Origin: Deltaproteobacteria bacterium
Lineage (GTDB): Bacteria > Desulfobacterota > Dissulfuribacteria > Dissulfuribacterales > S140-46
Direction: 5' to 3'
Assembly (NCBI GenBank): GCA_015491585.1
Contig: WFVQ01000026.1
Location: forward strand, 1-22,166
DNA length: 22,166 bases
Positions within the stretch are counted from its first letter, which is position 1. Each line of letters starts with the position of its first letter. Made by a program: the position numbers and the translations under genes. The notes under the pieces were generated by a model. That model did no database searches and had not been told where the DNA came from. It was given only the letters and a program-made list of their open reading frames with translations. Shown in pieces: positions 1-6,696 of this stretch.

Positions 1-19
1 GAAACAAGGAGGAGATGTT

Positions 20-1645
20 ATGGCTGAAGTCACCCTTTTCAGATCCCGTCCAACGGATCCGGACGAGATCCTTGAGGAGATAATAAAAACCTATCCTACC
101 AAGGTAGCAAAGAAAAGGCGCAAGCATATCGTCATAAGGGACCCGTCTCAACCCCAGGAGATAGAGGCAAATGTTAGGACCGTTCCCGGTATAATCACCC
201 AGCGGGGATGCTGTTATGCTGGCTGCAAAGGGGTGGTAATTGGTCCCATCGTGGACATGGTCCATATAGTTCACGGGCCCATAGGTTGTTCCTACTACGC
301 CTGGATGACACGAAGAAACCAGGGAATCCCCAGAGAGGATGGCCATTACTACCTTGATTACTGTTTCTCAACAGACATGCAGGAAGACAATATCATCTTC
401 GGCGGCGAGAAAAAGTTGAGAGCCGCCATCGAGGAGGCGTGGGAGATATTCAGGCCCAAGGCCATCTCGATCCACGCCACCTGCCCTGTGGGCCTCATCG
501 GCGACGATATTCACGCGGTGGCCAAAGAGATGAGCGACAAGCTGGGCATCAAGGTCATGGCCTTCAGTTGCGAAGGTTACCGGGGAGTAAGCCAATCTGC
601 CGGCCACCACATAGCCAACAATGGCCTGTTCGAACACGTAATAGGCGCGGAGGACGTGGAAGAGGAAGGCTTCACCGTAAACTGTCTGGGAGAATACAAC
701 ATCGGTGGGGATGCCTGGGAGATTGAGCGTATTCTGGAGCGTTGCGGCATAAAGGTCATGTCGACCTTCAGTGGCAACGGCTCCTACTCGGAATACAAAA
801 GGGCGCACATGGCAAAGCTCAATCTGGTCCAGTGCCACCGCTCCATCAACTATATGGCAGAGATGATGGAGACCAGGTTCGGCATCCCCTGGATGAAGGT
901 CAACTTCATCGGAGTGAAAGCCACTTCAAAGAGCTTGAGGAAACTGGCCGACTTTTTTGAAGACCAGCCGTTGAGCAGGCGCATAGAAGAGGTCATAGCA
1001 GAGGAAGAAGCCCAGGCCGAAGAGGTCATAGCCCCTTACCGTGAAAGGCTGCGGGGTAAAACCGCCTTTCTCTTTGTCGGCGGCTCCAGGGCCCACCACT
1101 ATCAGGACCTTTTCCGGGATCTGGGAATGAAGACGATAGTGGCTGGCTATGAATTCGCCCATAGGGACGACTATGAAGGCCGGGAGGTGCTTCCCACGCT
1201 CAAGGTGGATGCAGACACCAGAAACATACCGGAGTTGGAGGTTGTGCCAGATCCAGAGAGGTACAGGCCGAGAAAAGAGCCGGAGGTCCTGGAGAGACTC
1301 AGGGCCCAAGGCATCATAGACACCTATGAAGGGATGATGAAAGACATGGGGCCAGGAACCATAGTAGTGGACGATATAAGCCACTTTGAGCTGGAAAAGC
1401 TAATTGAAGAGCTCAAACCAGACATTGTCTGCTCAGGAATCAAGGACAAGTATGTCATCCAAAAAATGGGGGTTCCATCCAAACAGCTCCACAACTACGA
1501 CTACAGCGGTCCCTTTGCAGGATATAAAGGGGCGGTGAACTTTGCCAAAGAGATAGACATGCTCATAAACAATCCGGCCTGGTCTTTCACCAAGGCCCCG
1601 TGGGAGGGGACTCCGCTGATCAAGGCATCTCTCCTGAGTGAATAA
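20..1645 (+). CDS. nifD: Nitrogenase molybdenum-iron protein alpha chain
   Basis: Alpha subunit of the MoFe protein, which reduces N2 to ammonia in the cytoplasm with NifK and the Fe protein NifH. It is 541 residues, starting at ATG after a strong GGAGGAG ribosome site. P-cluster cysteines are visible at C64, C90 and C155 (A. vinelandii C62, C88, C154). The FeMo-cofactor ligands C272 (in QCHRS) and H491 (in LHNYDYSGP) are present, as are Q192 and H196 near the cofactor and R357 in GGSRAHH. The offset between C272 and H491, compared with A. vinelandii C275 and H442, shows an insert of about 50 residues around 388-440, typical of group III (clostridial, methanogen, deltaproteobacterial) NifD. 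The arginine in GGSR argues for a Mo enzyme rather than AnfD or VnfD. nifK follows after 11 bases. nifH and any nifI genes would lie upstream, outside the window. Confidence 0.97.
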   Translation: MAEVTLFRSRPTDPDEILEEIIKTYPTKVAKKRRKHIVIRDPSQPQEIEANVRTVPGIITQRGCCYAGCKGVVIGPIVDMVHIVHGPIGCSYYAWMTRRNQGIPREDGHYYLDYCFSTDMQEDNIIFGGEKKLRAAIEEAWEIFRPKAISIHATCPVGLIGDDIHAVAKEMSDKLGIKVMAFSCEGYRGVSQSAGHHIANNGLFEHVIGAEDVEEEGFTVNCLGEYNIGGDAWEIERILERCGIKVMSTFSGNGSYSEYKRAHMAKLNLVQCHRSINYMAEMMETRFGIPWMKVNFIGVKATSKSLRKLADFFEDQPLSRRIEEVIAEEEAQAEEVIAPYRERLRGKTAFLFVGGSRAHHYQDLFRDLGMKTIVAGYEFAHRDDYEGREVLPTLKVDADTRNIPELEVVPDPERYRPRKEPEVLERLRAQGIIDTYEGMMKDMGPGTIVVDDISHFELEKLIEELKPDIVCSGIKDKYVIQKMGVPSKQLHNYDYSGPFAGYKGAVNFAKEIDMLINNPAWSFTKAPWEGTPLIKASLLSE

Positions 1646-1656
1646 GGAGTAGGACC

Positions 1657-3030
1657 ATGCTCGATATGACACCTAAAGAAATAGTGAACAGAAAGGCTCT
1701 AAGGATAAACCCCGCCAAGACGTGCCAGCCCATAGGGGCCTTATACGCATCCTTGGGCATCCACAACTGCCTTCCACACAGCCACGGAAGCCAAGGATGT
1801 TGTGCCTATCACCGGAGCCACCTGACCCGGCACCACAAGGAACCCATTATGGCCTCCACCAGCTCTTTTACCGAAGGATCGGCGGTCTTCGGTGGCGGCG
1901 CCAACCTGAGGCAGGCGTTGAGAACCATTTTTCAGGTATATAATCCCGATGTGGTGGCGGTTCACACCACCTGCCTCTCCGAAACAATTGGCGACGACCT
2001 TCCCAGCCTGATCAAAAAGGCCAGGGAAGATGGGCTGATCCCGAAGAACAAGCATGTGATACATACCAACACACCAAGTTACGTAGGTTCCCACATTACG
2101 GGTTTCTCCAACATGACCGTCTCTATGGTTCGCTACTTTTCCGAAAAAAATGGGGAAACCAAAGAAAACTTGAACATAATCCCTGGCTTTGTTGAGCCCT
2201 CTGACATGAGGGAAATAAAACGAATCATGGCCTCGATGAAGATCCCTTTTGTGATGTTTCCGGACACGTCAGATGTGTTGGACGCTCCTCAGACCGGCAG
2301 GTTCAAGATGTATCCCCGGGGCGGAACCAGAGTGGAAGAAATCCAGAAATCTGGGGCAGCCCAAGCCACCCTTGCATTGGGCGGCTTCGCGTCCGAGGCA
2401 GCGGCCCAGCAATTGGAGCAGAAATGCGACGTGGCGTATCAGGTGCTGGATCTTCCAATAGGAATTGCCGCCACAGACCGCTTCATTCAGGCGCTCATCG
2501 ATTTTTCAGGAAAACAGCCACCGGAGTCCCTCATGGCCGACAGGGGAAGGGTGGTGGACATAATGACGGACATGCTACAGTATTTTCACGGAAAAAAGGT
2601 GGCGGTGTTCGGAGATCCAGACCACATCATAAGCATGACCGAATTCCTTGTAAACCTGGGAATGAAACCGGTCCATGTATTGACAGGGACGCCTGGCAAA
2701 CTCTTTGAACGGAGAGCAAAGAGCATCTTGAAAGAGAGTGTGCCTGAGGCCAACGTCAAAGCATACTCCGACCTATTCCTGCTCCACCAGTGGATAAAGA
2801 ACGAACCAGTGGACCTCATCCTGGGCAATACCTATGGAAAATATATAGCAAGGGCAGAAGACATCCCCTTCGTCCGGTTTGGCTTTCCAATCCTGGACAG
2901 GATAGGTCACACCTATTTCCCAGCCGTGGGATACCGGGGCGCCATGAGACTCCTGGAGAAGATGCTGGATGCCTTACTTGACCGGCAGGAGAGAGAGGCC
3001 CCAGATGAGAAGTTTGAGTTAGTCATGTAG
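1657..3030 (+). CDS. nifK: Nitrogenase molybdenum-iron protein beta chain (short form)
   Basis: Beta subunit of the MoFe protein, sharing the P-cluster with NifD. The 457-residue product is shorter than the roughly 520-residue A. vinelandii protein because it lacks the long N-terminal extension; this is usual for group III enzymes. P-cluster cysteines are C23 (KTCQPIGA), C48 (GSQGCC) and C106 (HTTCLSETIGDD). Their spacings of 25 and 58 match A. vinelandii C70, C95 and C153. The TPSYVGSH motif that carries the P-cluster serine position is also present. An AAGGAG site precedes the ATG, and the gene is probably co-transcribed with nifD. A clean hairpin starts three bases after the stop, so the transcript probably ends here and does not run on to nifE. 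Confidence 0.97.
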   Translation: MLDMTPKEIVNRKALRINPAKTCQPIGALYASLGIHNCLPHSHGSQGCCAYHRSHLTRHHKEPIMASTSSFTEGSAVFGGGANLRQALRTIFQVYNPDVVAVHTTCLSETIGDDLPSLIKKAREDGLIPKNKHVIHTNTPSYVGSHITGFSNMTVSMVRYFSEKNGETKENLNIIPGFVEPSDMREIKRIMASMKIPFVMFPDTSDVLDAPQTGRFKMYPRGGTRVEEIQKSGAAQATLALGGFASEAAAQQLEQKCDVAYQVLDLPIGIAATDRFIQALIDFSGKQPPESLMADRGRVVDIMTDMLQYFHGKKVAVFGDPDHIISMTEFLVNLGMKPVHVLTGTPGKLFERRAKSILKESVPEANVKAYSDLFLLHQWIKNEPVDLILGNTYGKYIARAEDIPFVRFGFPILDRIGHTYFPAVGYRGAMRLLEKMLDALLDRQEREAPDEKFELVM

Positions 3031-3033
3031 AGC

Positions 3034-3060
3034 AAGGGCCTGGATTCTTACCAGGCCCTT
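3034..3060. terminator. Terminator-like hairpin after nifK
   Basis: A perfect 10-bp stem, AAGGGCCTGG (3034-3043) and CCAGGCCCTT (3051-3060), with a 7-base loop. It starts just after the nifK stop and is followed by ACTGATATTTTAT, a weak T-rich stretch. It lies between the convergent nifK and carbonic anhydrase genes, so it could act in both directions. The T tract is poor, so the strength is uncertain. Confidence 0.65.
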
Positions 3061-3088
3061 ACTGATATTTTATCCAGTCTAAATAATA

Positions 3089-3829
3089 TTACTTTAAGAT
3101 TGGTCTTGCATTAACCGGTTGAACAGGCCTGTTGTTTGGATGGTGCATAATATGAGCAAATTTTTTGACTTGATCTTTTGATATCGTTACAGGTTTTTTT
3201 ATAACGAACCATCTCACTCCTTCTGAACAGGGAGGAGTAGTAAGAGAACCATTGAATCTGTAGTAGTCTCTATCTGAAGGTAAAAGATCATATGGCTTAT
3301 AAGCAGGCTCTACAGAATTCTTTTCACCAGCCTTTTCCGGCATTTTTTCCCATAACTTTTCAATTACTGGGTTTTTATCACCATATTCAAACATCAACGC
3401 AATTACTGCCAAATTGCCATCTTTATCCGCATGGACAAAGTGAGCCTCAACAGGAAAAGATTTTCCATTAATCAAATTTTCACTTGGAGTGTGAAAGTGG
3501 AACTGTTTCAAAAAAAACTTCTTTCCATCAATGATTATTGAGCTTCCATCTTTACAATTTACCTGAATGGCATGGCCATTATTTACCACTTCGATCCATT
3601 TCCCTGAATCAACATATTTTATAGGAGCCAAATCGGCCTCTATGAAACCTTTAAGATCTATTGGTGACTGGTTTTTTCCTTTAGAACACATCTCATAGGC
3701 TGGATCGAGACTACCCCAATGAACTGGACCTTCATGGCCTACATATCCCCAGTGGGCATGGCCTCCTGCCAGTGCAGTTCCTGAAGACAGGATAACACCT
3801 GAAACAATCGATATCACAGTTTTTCTCAT
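3089..3829 (-). CDS. cah: Alpha-class carbonic anhydrase, secreted
   Basis: Zinc enzyme that interconverts CO2 and bicarbonate, probably in the periplasm. The chosen start gives 246 residues: ATG at 3829 follows a G-rich ribosome site (AAGGGGGG), and the protein then opens with a signal peptide (MRKT, a hydrophobic run, cleavage near ALA-GG). A longer reading to 3925 only adds intergenic sequence. Family marks are HWGYxGxxGPxHW at the mature N terminus, NQSPIDL, the zinc histidines in QFHFHTPSEN and EAHFVH, and SLTTPPCSEGVRWFV with the active-site threonine. Two cysteines (MCSKG and PPCSEG) fit the disulfide usual in bacterial alpha enzymes. The gene is AT-rich, faces nifK and lies in the interruption between nifDK and nifENB, beside IS debris, so recent gain is likely. 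The family assignment is firm; any link to nitrogen fixation is not. Confidence 0.93.
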   Translation of the reverse strand: MRKTVISIVSGVILSSGTALAGGHAHWGYVGHEGPVHWGSLDPAYEMCSKGKNQSPIDLKGFIEADLAPIKYVDSGKWIEVVNNGHAIQVNCKDGSSIIIDGKKFFLKQFHFHTPSENLINGKSFPVEAHFVHADKDGNLAVIALMFEYGDKNPVIEKLWEKMPEKAGEKNSVEPAYKPYDLLPSDRDYYRFNGSLTTPPCSEGVRWFVIKKPVTISKDQVKKFAHIMHHPNNRPVQPVNARPILK

Positions 3830-3854
3830 GCTTACCCCCCCTTTTTTTAAATGA

Positions 3855-3883
3855 AAATTAAAATACGAAAGTTTAATTTTCAA
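3855..3883 (-). promoter_or_regulatory. Possible sigma-70-type promoter for the carbonic anhydrase
   Basis: On the minus strand TTGAAA (3878-3883) and TAATTT (3855-3860) are separated by 17 bases, placing a start site about 20 bases before the ATG. The stretch is AT-rich, so chance matches are easy. Confidence 0.3.
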
Positions 3884-3952
3884 GTGCAACTCTAAGTGAC
3901 GGTTGAAAGACGCGGAATATGTCAATGAAAATTAGACACCGTGTAGGATAAA

Positions 3953-4174
3953 TTAGAGTAGCGTCGTCTGGCTACTCGATGGTTTGTTGATCCACGATGC
4001 CTTTGGCAGTGGAAACGGTTTGGGTACCTTGCCTTTGAACCGTTTTTCATGTTATTTGAAAGCTGATTAAAGCACTGCTCTACGTTGTGCCTGAATATTT
4101 TGAGCCATGCCATAATGGACCTGTTCCGGGGTCATGAAGCCAATGCCTGAATGCTTATGGACAGTATTGTGTTG
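3953..4174 (-). pseudogene. Decayed C-terminal end of an IS3-type transposase
   Basis: Read on the minus strand from 4174, one frame gives HNTVHKHSGIGFMTPEQVHYG, then AQNIQAQRRAVL, an in-frame stop, SAFK, a second stop, then HEKRFKGKVPKPFPLPKA and SWINKP, ending at a stop at 3953-3955. The HSGI...TPExVHYG block followed by RF...P.P..LP.A.WINPP is the familiar C-terminal end of IS3-family OrfB transposases (DDE integrase type). Two internal stops and the loss of everything upstream of HNTVH make it non-functional. The following sequence, with GGTGTCTAATTTTCATTGAC, may be the old IS end. It shows that insertion sequences entered this gap before the IS481 element. The call rests on pattern memory, not alignment. 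Confidence 0.7.
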
Positions 4175-4480
4175 TCAGCGCCGATGTTATAAGTCCCCAA
4201 AGTAACGGTTTGAGATGTCCTCCCGATCAAGCAGTGGCATCCTTGCGTTGTCCAAAGACACAAGGAGGCCGCCATGCTCAACCGAGAGGACTGGATCATA
4301 ATACACTTCTGAACAAAGAGATGTCCAGGAAACCATAAAATCTTGTGGTCTCTTCGTCGCACTTCTCCAGGAATAACTGAACGGCAAGATTTTCCTAATC
4401 CACCCAATAGGGCAAAATATCCCCTTGGGGCCTCAACAAATAACATATTGTTTTCATTGATTTTTATGTAACAAACAAGA

Positions 4481-4496
4481 CGGTGCGATTTTTGCA
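4481..4496 (+). promoter_or_regulatory. Possible sigma-54 (-24/-12) promoter of the unknown gene pair
   Basis: CGGTGCGATTTTTGCA has GG (4482-4483) and GC (4494-4495) separated by exactly 10 bases and a perfect TTGCA -12 box. The -24 box is imperfect (CGGTGCG against TGGCACG). The predicted start site is near 4507, 28 bases before the ATG and inside the palindrome at 4501-4521. Confidence 0.45.
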
Positions 4497-4500
4497 GAAC

Positions 4501-4521
4501 CTTTGATGGCAACCATCAAAG
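4501..4521. repeat. 9-bp palindrome just before the ribosome site
   Basis: CTTTGATGG (4501-4509) and CCATCAAAG (4513-4521) form a perfect inverted repeat around a 3-base centre. It directly precedes the GGAGAGAG ribosome site and covers the predicted sigma-54 start site. It could be an operator, an mRNA hairpin that affects translation, or a relic of an older terminator. Confidence 0.6.
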
Positions 4522-4534
4522 AAGGAGAGAGACA

Positions 4535-5134
4535 ATGGTTAATGCTCTGACATCTAATAGCTACATGAAAACTTCAAATCCTATTCAACCTATCAATGCC
4601 TCACAATCCAGCATCCTGTCAACCTCAAGTAATCGTGGGACAAAGGCAACTGTAGATAAAGCGACTCTCTCCAATAAAAACAATTTTTCGCTAATATATG
4701 ACAGATCATTTTCTATTCAAAAAGGCTGCGTGACCATAGAATCTATTAAAAATGATCTATCTAACACAACCTATTTTGTTGAAAAGAATATTCAAAGTAT
4801 ATACCGGCAACTTGACATTCCATTAAGCACTCAAATGAAAATACGTGTTGGAAGAGATGGAAGTATAATCGTCAATGGCAATAGCCCCCAATCAGAAAAA
4901 CTTGCTGAAGAAATCAATAAAAATAAAGATTTGTCAAACGCAATCCGCCGCATGTCCATGTTATCGTCAGTCCTTGAGGCCATAAGAAAACATAAAGAAT
5001 TTGTTGACGCATACAACAAAGATCCATTTGCTGCCGTTGAACGCTATGGCTCTTTACTTGAAGATGGCCATGATTATCATGTCATATTTTTAATAAAAGA
5101 CGGAAGCATTGATACAACCGTTGAGTACATATAA
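4535..5134 (+). CDS. Hypothetical protein, first of an unknown pair
   Basis: A 199-residue protein that I do not recognise. The ATG at 4535 follows a strong AAGGAGAGAG ribosome site. The first 60 residues are rich in Ser, Thr and Asn and look disordered; a segment VDKATLSNKNN recalls the 'DKVTLS' patch seen in FlgM-like and other small regulatory proteins, but this is weak. From about residue 95 it looks folded: MKIRVGRDGSIIVNG, then a predicted helical stretch (KLAEEINKNKDLSNAIRRMS) and a KHKEFVDAYNKDPFAAVERYG segment. It has no signal peptide, membrane segment or cysteine cluster apart from one Cys. It is AT-rich, unlike the nif genes. The next gene starts 4 bases after its stop, so the two are probably co-transcribed. 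Confidence 0.75.
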   Translation: MVNALTSNSYMKTSNPIQPINASQSSILSTSSNRGTKATVDKATLSNKNNFSLIYDRSFSIQKGCVTIESIKNDLSNTTYFVEKNIQSIYRQLDIPLSTQMKIRVGRDGSIIVNGNSPQSEKLAEEINKNKDLSNAIRRMSMLSSVLEAIRKHKEFVDAYNKDPFAAVERYGSLLEDGHDYHVIFLIKDGSIDTTVEYI

Positions 5135-5138
5135 ATAA

Positions 5139-5753
5139 ATGAAGATAACAATGATCAATCCTATTAGAGTGGGTGATTTTATTTGGCGACAAGATAGCCC
5201 TCTCTATTTTAGCCCTCAAGTAGCACAAAATGATGCTACTACACCCAGACATGATGAAAAGATAACAATTTCTAATGAAGCAAAAATATTGTCTGATCTA
5301 AAACAAGCCTCTGCCACACCTGGATATTCTGGCGATATTTCTGAGTTGCTAACAGATGCAGAGCGCATGAAATTTAAAAGGATAAGCGATCAATACAACG
5401 GAAAAAAAGATAGGGAAATAGGAGATCTCGCCATTTCTTTAGCGATGGATAAGTTGATGTCTTTTGCAAGCAAAACAAAAGTTCCCACTTTAGACAAAGA
5501 GTATTTGCTTAAACTAATAAATGAATTATCCTCTAATCCCGGTGAAGAGAACACACTTCATTCAAGGCTTAATCTTTCCTTCCTATCTGACTTATTTGTC
5601 AAGTCCCGTCTGTTTATAGACCGATTTTTTAAAGAGATGCGGGTGGTTTTTCTGCCACTTCTTCAGGGCCTCGACTGGTGTTATGTGCCCCAGGTTACGT
5701 TGAGGGATATGGTGGTTGTAGACGCGGCAGTACTGGTAAAGAGTGTCGCGTAG
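5139..5753 (+). CDS. Hypothetical protein with its 3' end replaced by an IS481 insertion
   Basis: Second gene of the unknown pair, starting 4 bases after the first (ATG 5139, or ATG 5151 as an alternative; neither has a strong ribosome site). Residues 1-152 are native. A segment EKITISNEAKILSDL resembles the short 'DKITIS.EA' patch of FlgM-type and related small proteins; otherwise it is unrecognised. From 5597 the frame runs into the IS481 element, antisense to its transposase, and ends at 5753 with about 52 foreign residues. Removing the IS and one copy of CTTATT restores the frame to LHNSAII and a stop at 6716-6718, a native length of 159 residues. The current product is therefore a fusion and may be inactive or unstable. 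Confidence 0.7.
   Translation: MKITMINPIRVGDFIWRQDSPLYFSPQVAQNDATTPRHDEKITISNEAKILSDLKQASATPGYSGDISELLTDAERMKFKRISDQYNGKKDREIGDLAISLAMDKLMSFASKTKVPTLDKEYLLKLINELSSNPGEENTLHSRLNLSFLSDLFVKSRLFIDRFFKEMRVVFLPLLQGLDWCYVPQVTLRDMVVVDAAVLVKSVA
5591..5596. repeat. Target-site duplication, left copy
   Basis: CTTATT directly left of the IS481 end, identical to 6691-6696. It lies inside the coding sequence of the second unknown gene. Confidence 0.85.
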
Positions 5754-6587
5754 CTCCTTGGCCGAGCGGAATTTCGTCTGCCGCACGACCTCTTGTATGC
5801 GGCCGTTGAAGCGTTCGACCATGCCGTTGGTCTGAGGCTGCCGGGGCCGGATGAGACGGTGCTCCACGTTGTGCTCGGCGCAGGCCTTGTCAAAGGGATG
5901 CTTGCCCGTGGGCTCGCGCTCACCGGTAGCGCAGAACCGGTCGGTAAACTCCTTGCCGTTGTCGGTGAGGACCTTGCTGATTTTGAAAGGGGCTTGCTCA
6001 ATGAGGTCCTCGAGGAAGCGCCGGGCGGTGTTGGCCGACTTCGATGCTGTGACCTTGAGGAAGACCCACCGGGTGGCCCGGTCGATGGCCACGAAGAGGT
6101 ATTTGTTGCGGGTTTCGTCCGGCATCTTCGGGAGATACTTGACGTCAACATGGACGTAGCCGGGCGCGTAATCCTTGAAGGTCTTGACCTTGGCCTGCTT
6201 ACTCCCGGAGCCCTCTTCGTTGAGGGCCGCCTCGAGGGCTCGGAGATTGGAGACACCGTGGCGGCGCAGGCACCGGTGAAGGCCGGAGCGGGAGACCCGG
6301 GGATTGATGAACTGATGGATCACTGTCAACAGATCATCGAGGGGAAGCAACAGCGCGGTGCGCAACTCCACCGCGATCAGCTCCTCTTCCGGGCTCATGG
6401 TGGCGTGAATGGTCTTGGGCGTTGTTGGGAGATCTTCAACGGAATCGCGTCTCTTCCATTTACGCACCGTGGCTCGGTTGAGGCCATATTTCCTGGCCAG
6501 AGCGCGCTCGGAGAGCTTGGATTGCTGGATCTCCCGCCGAATGGCCGGGGTGGTGCGGGCATTCTTGTGAAGGGCTATCGTTGCCAT
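5592..6587 (-). CDS. IS481-family transposase (DDE type)
   Basis: Cuts and joins the ends of the surrounding insertion sequence. The 331-residue protein starts at ATG 6587 after a GGAGGAG ribosome site. Residues about 12-46 form a helix-turn-helix (LSERALARKYGLNRATVRKW), followed by the integrase core (rve). Likely catalytic residues are D148 (VHVDVKYLP), D209 (LTDNGKEF) and E258 (QTNGMVERFNGR). The D209-E258 distance is long because of an FCATGEREPTGKHPF insert that I associate with this proteobacterial subgroup. The frame is uninterrupted. The stop codon (TAA at 5592-5594) lies in the target duplication, outside the element: the frame reads through the terminal repeat and ends in host DNA, so the C terminus depends on the insertion site. 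Confidence 0.93.
   Translation of the reverse strand: MATIALHKNARTTPAIRREIQQSKLSERALARKYGLNRATVRKWKRRDSVEDLPTTPKTIHATMSPEEELIAVELRTALLLPLDDLLTVIHQFINPRVSRSGLHRCLRRHGVSNLRALEAALNEEGSGSKQAKVKTFKDYAPGYVHVDVKYLPKMPDETRNKYLFVAIDRATRWVFLKVTASKSANTARRFLEDLIEQAPFKISKVLTDNGKEFTDRFCATGEREPTGKHPFDKACAEHNVEHRLIRPRQPQTNGMVERFNGRIQEVVRQTKFRSAKELRDTLYQYCRVYNHHIPQRNLGHITPVEALKKWQKNHPHLFKKSVYKQTGLDK
5597..5618. repeat. IS481 terminal inverted repeat, downstream (3') end
   Basis: Begins TGTCAAGTCCCGT at the left boundary, beyond the transposase 3' end; pairs with 6669-6690. Confidence 0.85.
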
Positions 6588-6668
6588 GTCTGATCTCCTC
6601 CCGTGTCTACCTCATGAGGATGGTCAGCCACTCTCTCGCACGGAACAGCGGCCAGCTTCTTCGTGGAA

Positions 6669-6690
6669 TATAATAACACGGGATGTGACA
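6669..6690. repeat. IS481 terminal inverted repeat, upstream (5') end
   Basis: On the minus strand begins TGTCACATCCCGT at the right boundary, about 100 bases upstream of the transposase start; pairs with 5597-5618. Confidence 0.85.
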
Positions 6691-6696
6691 CTTATT
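6691..6696. repeat. Target-site duplication, right copy
   Basis: CTTATT directly right of the IS481 end, identical to 5591-5596. The native tail of the disrupted gene (7 codons and a stop) continues from 6697 to 6718. Confidence 0.85.

Larger units (their letters stand above)
4175..4534. other. Intergenic stretch with no assignable gene
   Basis: No convincing gene is seen here. Two overlapping minus-strand frames are open: 4132-4512 runs across the IS3 remnant, and 4187-4387 encodes SEVYYDPVLSVEHGGLLVSL followed by DNARMPLLDREDISNRYFGD. Neither resembles a family I know. The second reads like protein and may be a fragment of a former gene or IS cut at the IS3 junction near 4175. The right end (4481-4534) holds a possible sigma-54 promoter, a palindrome and the ribosome site of the next gene. 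Confidence 0.4.
5597..6690 (-). mobile_element. IS481-family insertion sequence, complete
   Basis: A 1,094-bp element with one transposase gene on the minus strand. The ends are imperfect inverted repeats: reading inward, TGTCAAGTCCCGTCTG from 5597 and TGTCACATCCCGTGTT from 6690, with 17 of the first 22 positions matching, including TGTCA, TCCCGT and TTATA. It is flanked by a 6-bp direct repeat, CTTATT. It is clearly more GC-rich than the genes it sits beside. Intact ends, an exact duplication and an open transposase frame indicate a recent insertion. The tight repeat boundary makes the coordinates reliable to the base. Confidence 0.9.

Noticed and set aside
3830..3925. N-terminal extension of the carbonic anhydrase to ATG 3925
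   Set aside because: The inner ATG has a ribosome site and is followed directly by a signal peptide; the extension is AT-rich intergenic sequence.
3922..4113. Minus-strand 63-codon ORF as a gene
   Set aside because: A neighbouring frame of the same DNA gives the IS3 transposase tail; this frame is a shadow of that pseudogene.
5793..6593. Long plus-strand ORF (266 codons) across the IS481 element
   Set aside because: It is exactly antisense to an intact transposase with clear catalytic motifs; GC-rich DNA leaves the opposite strand open.
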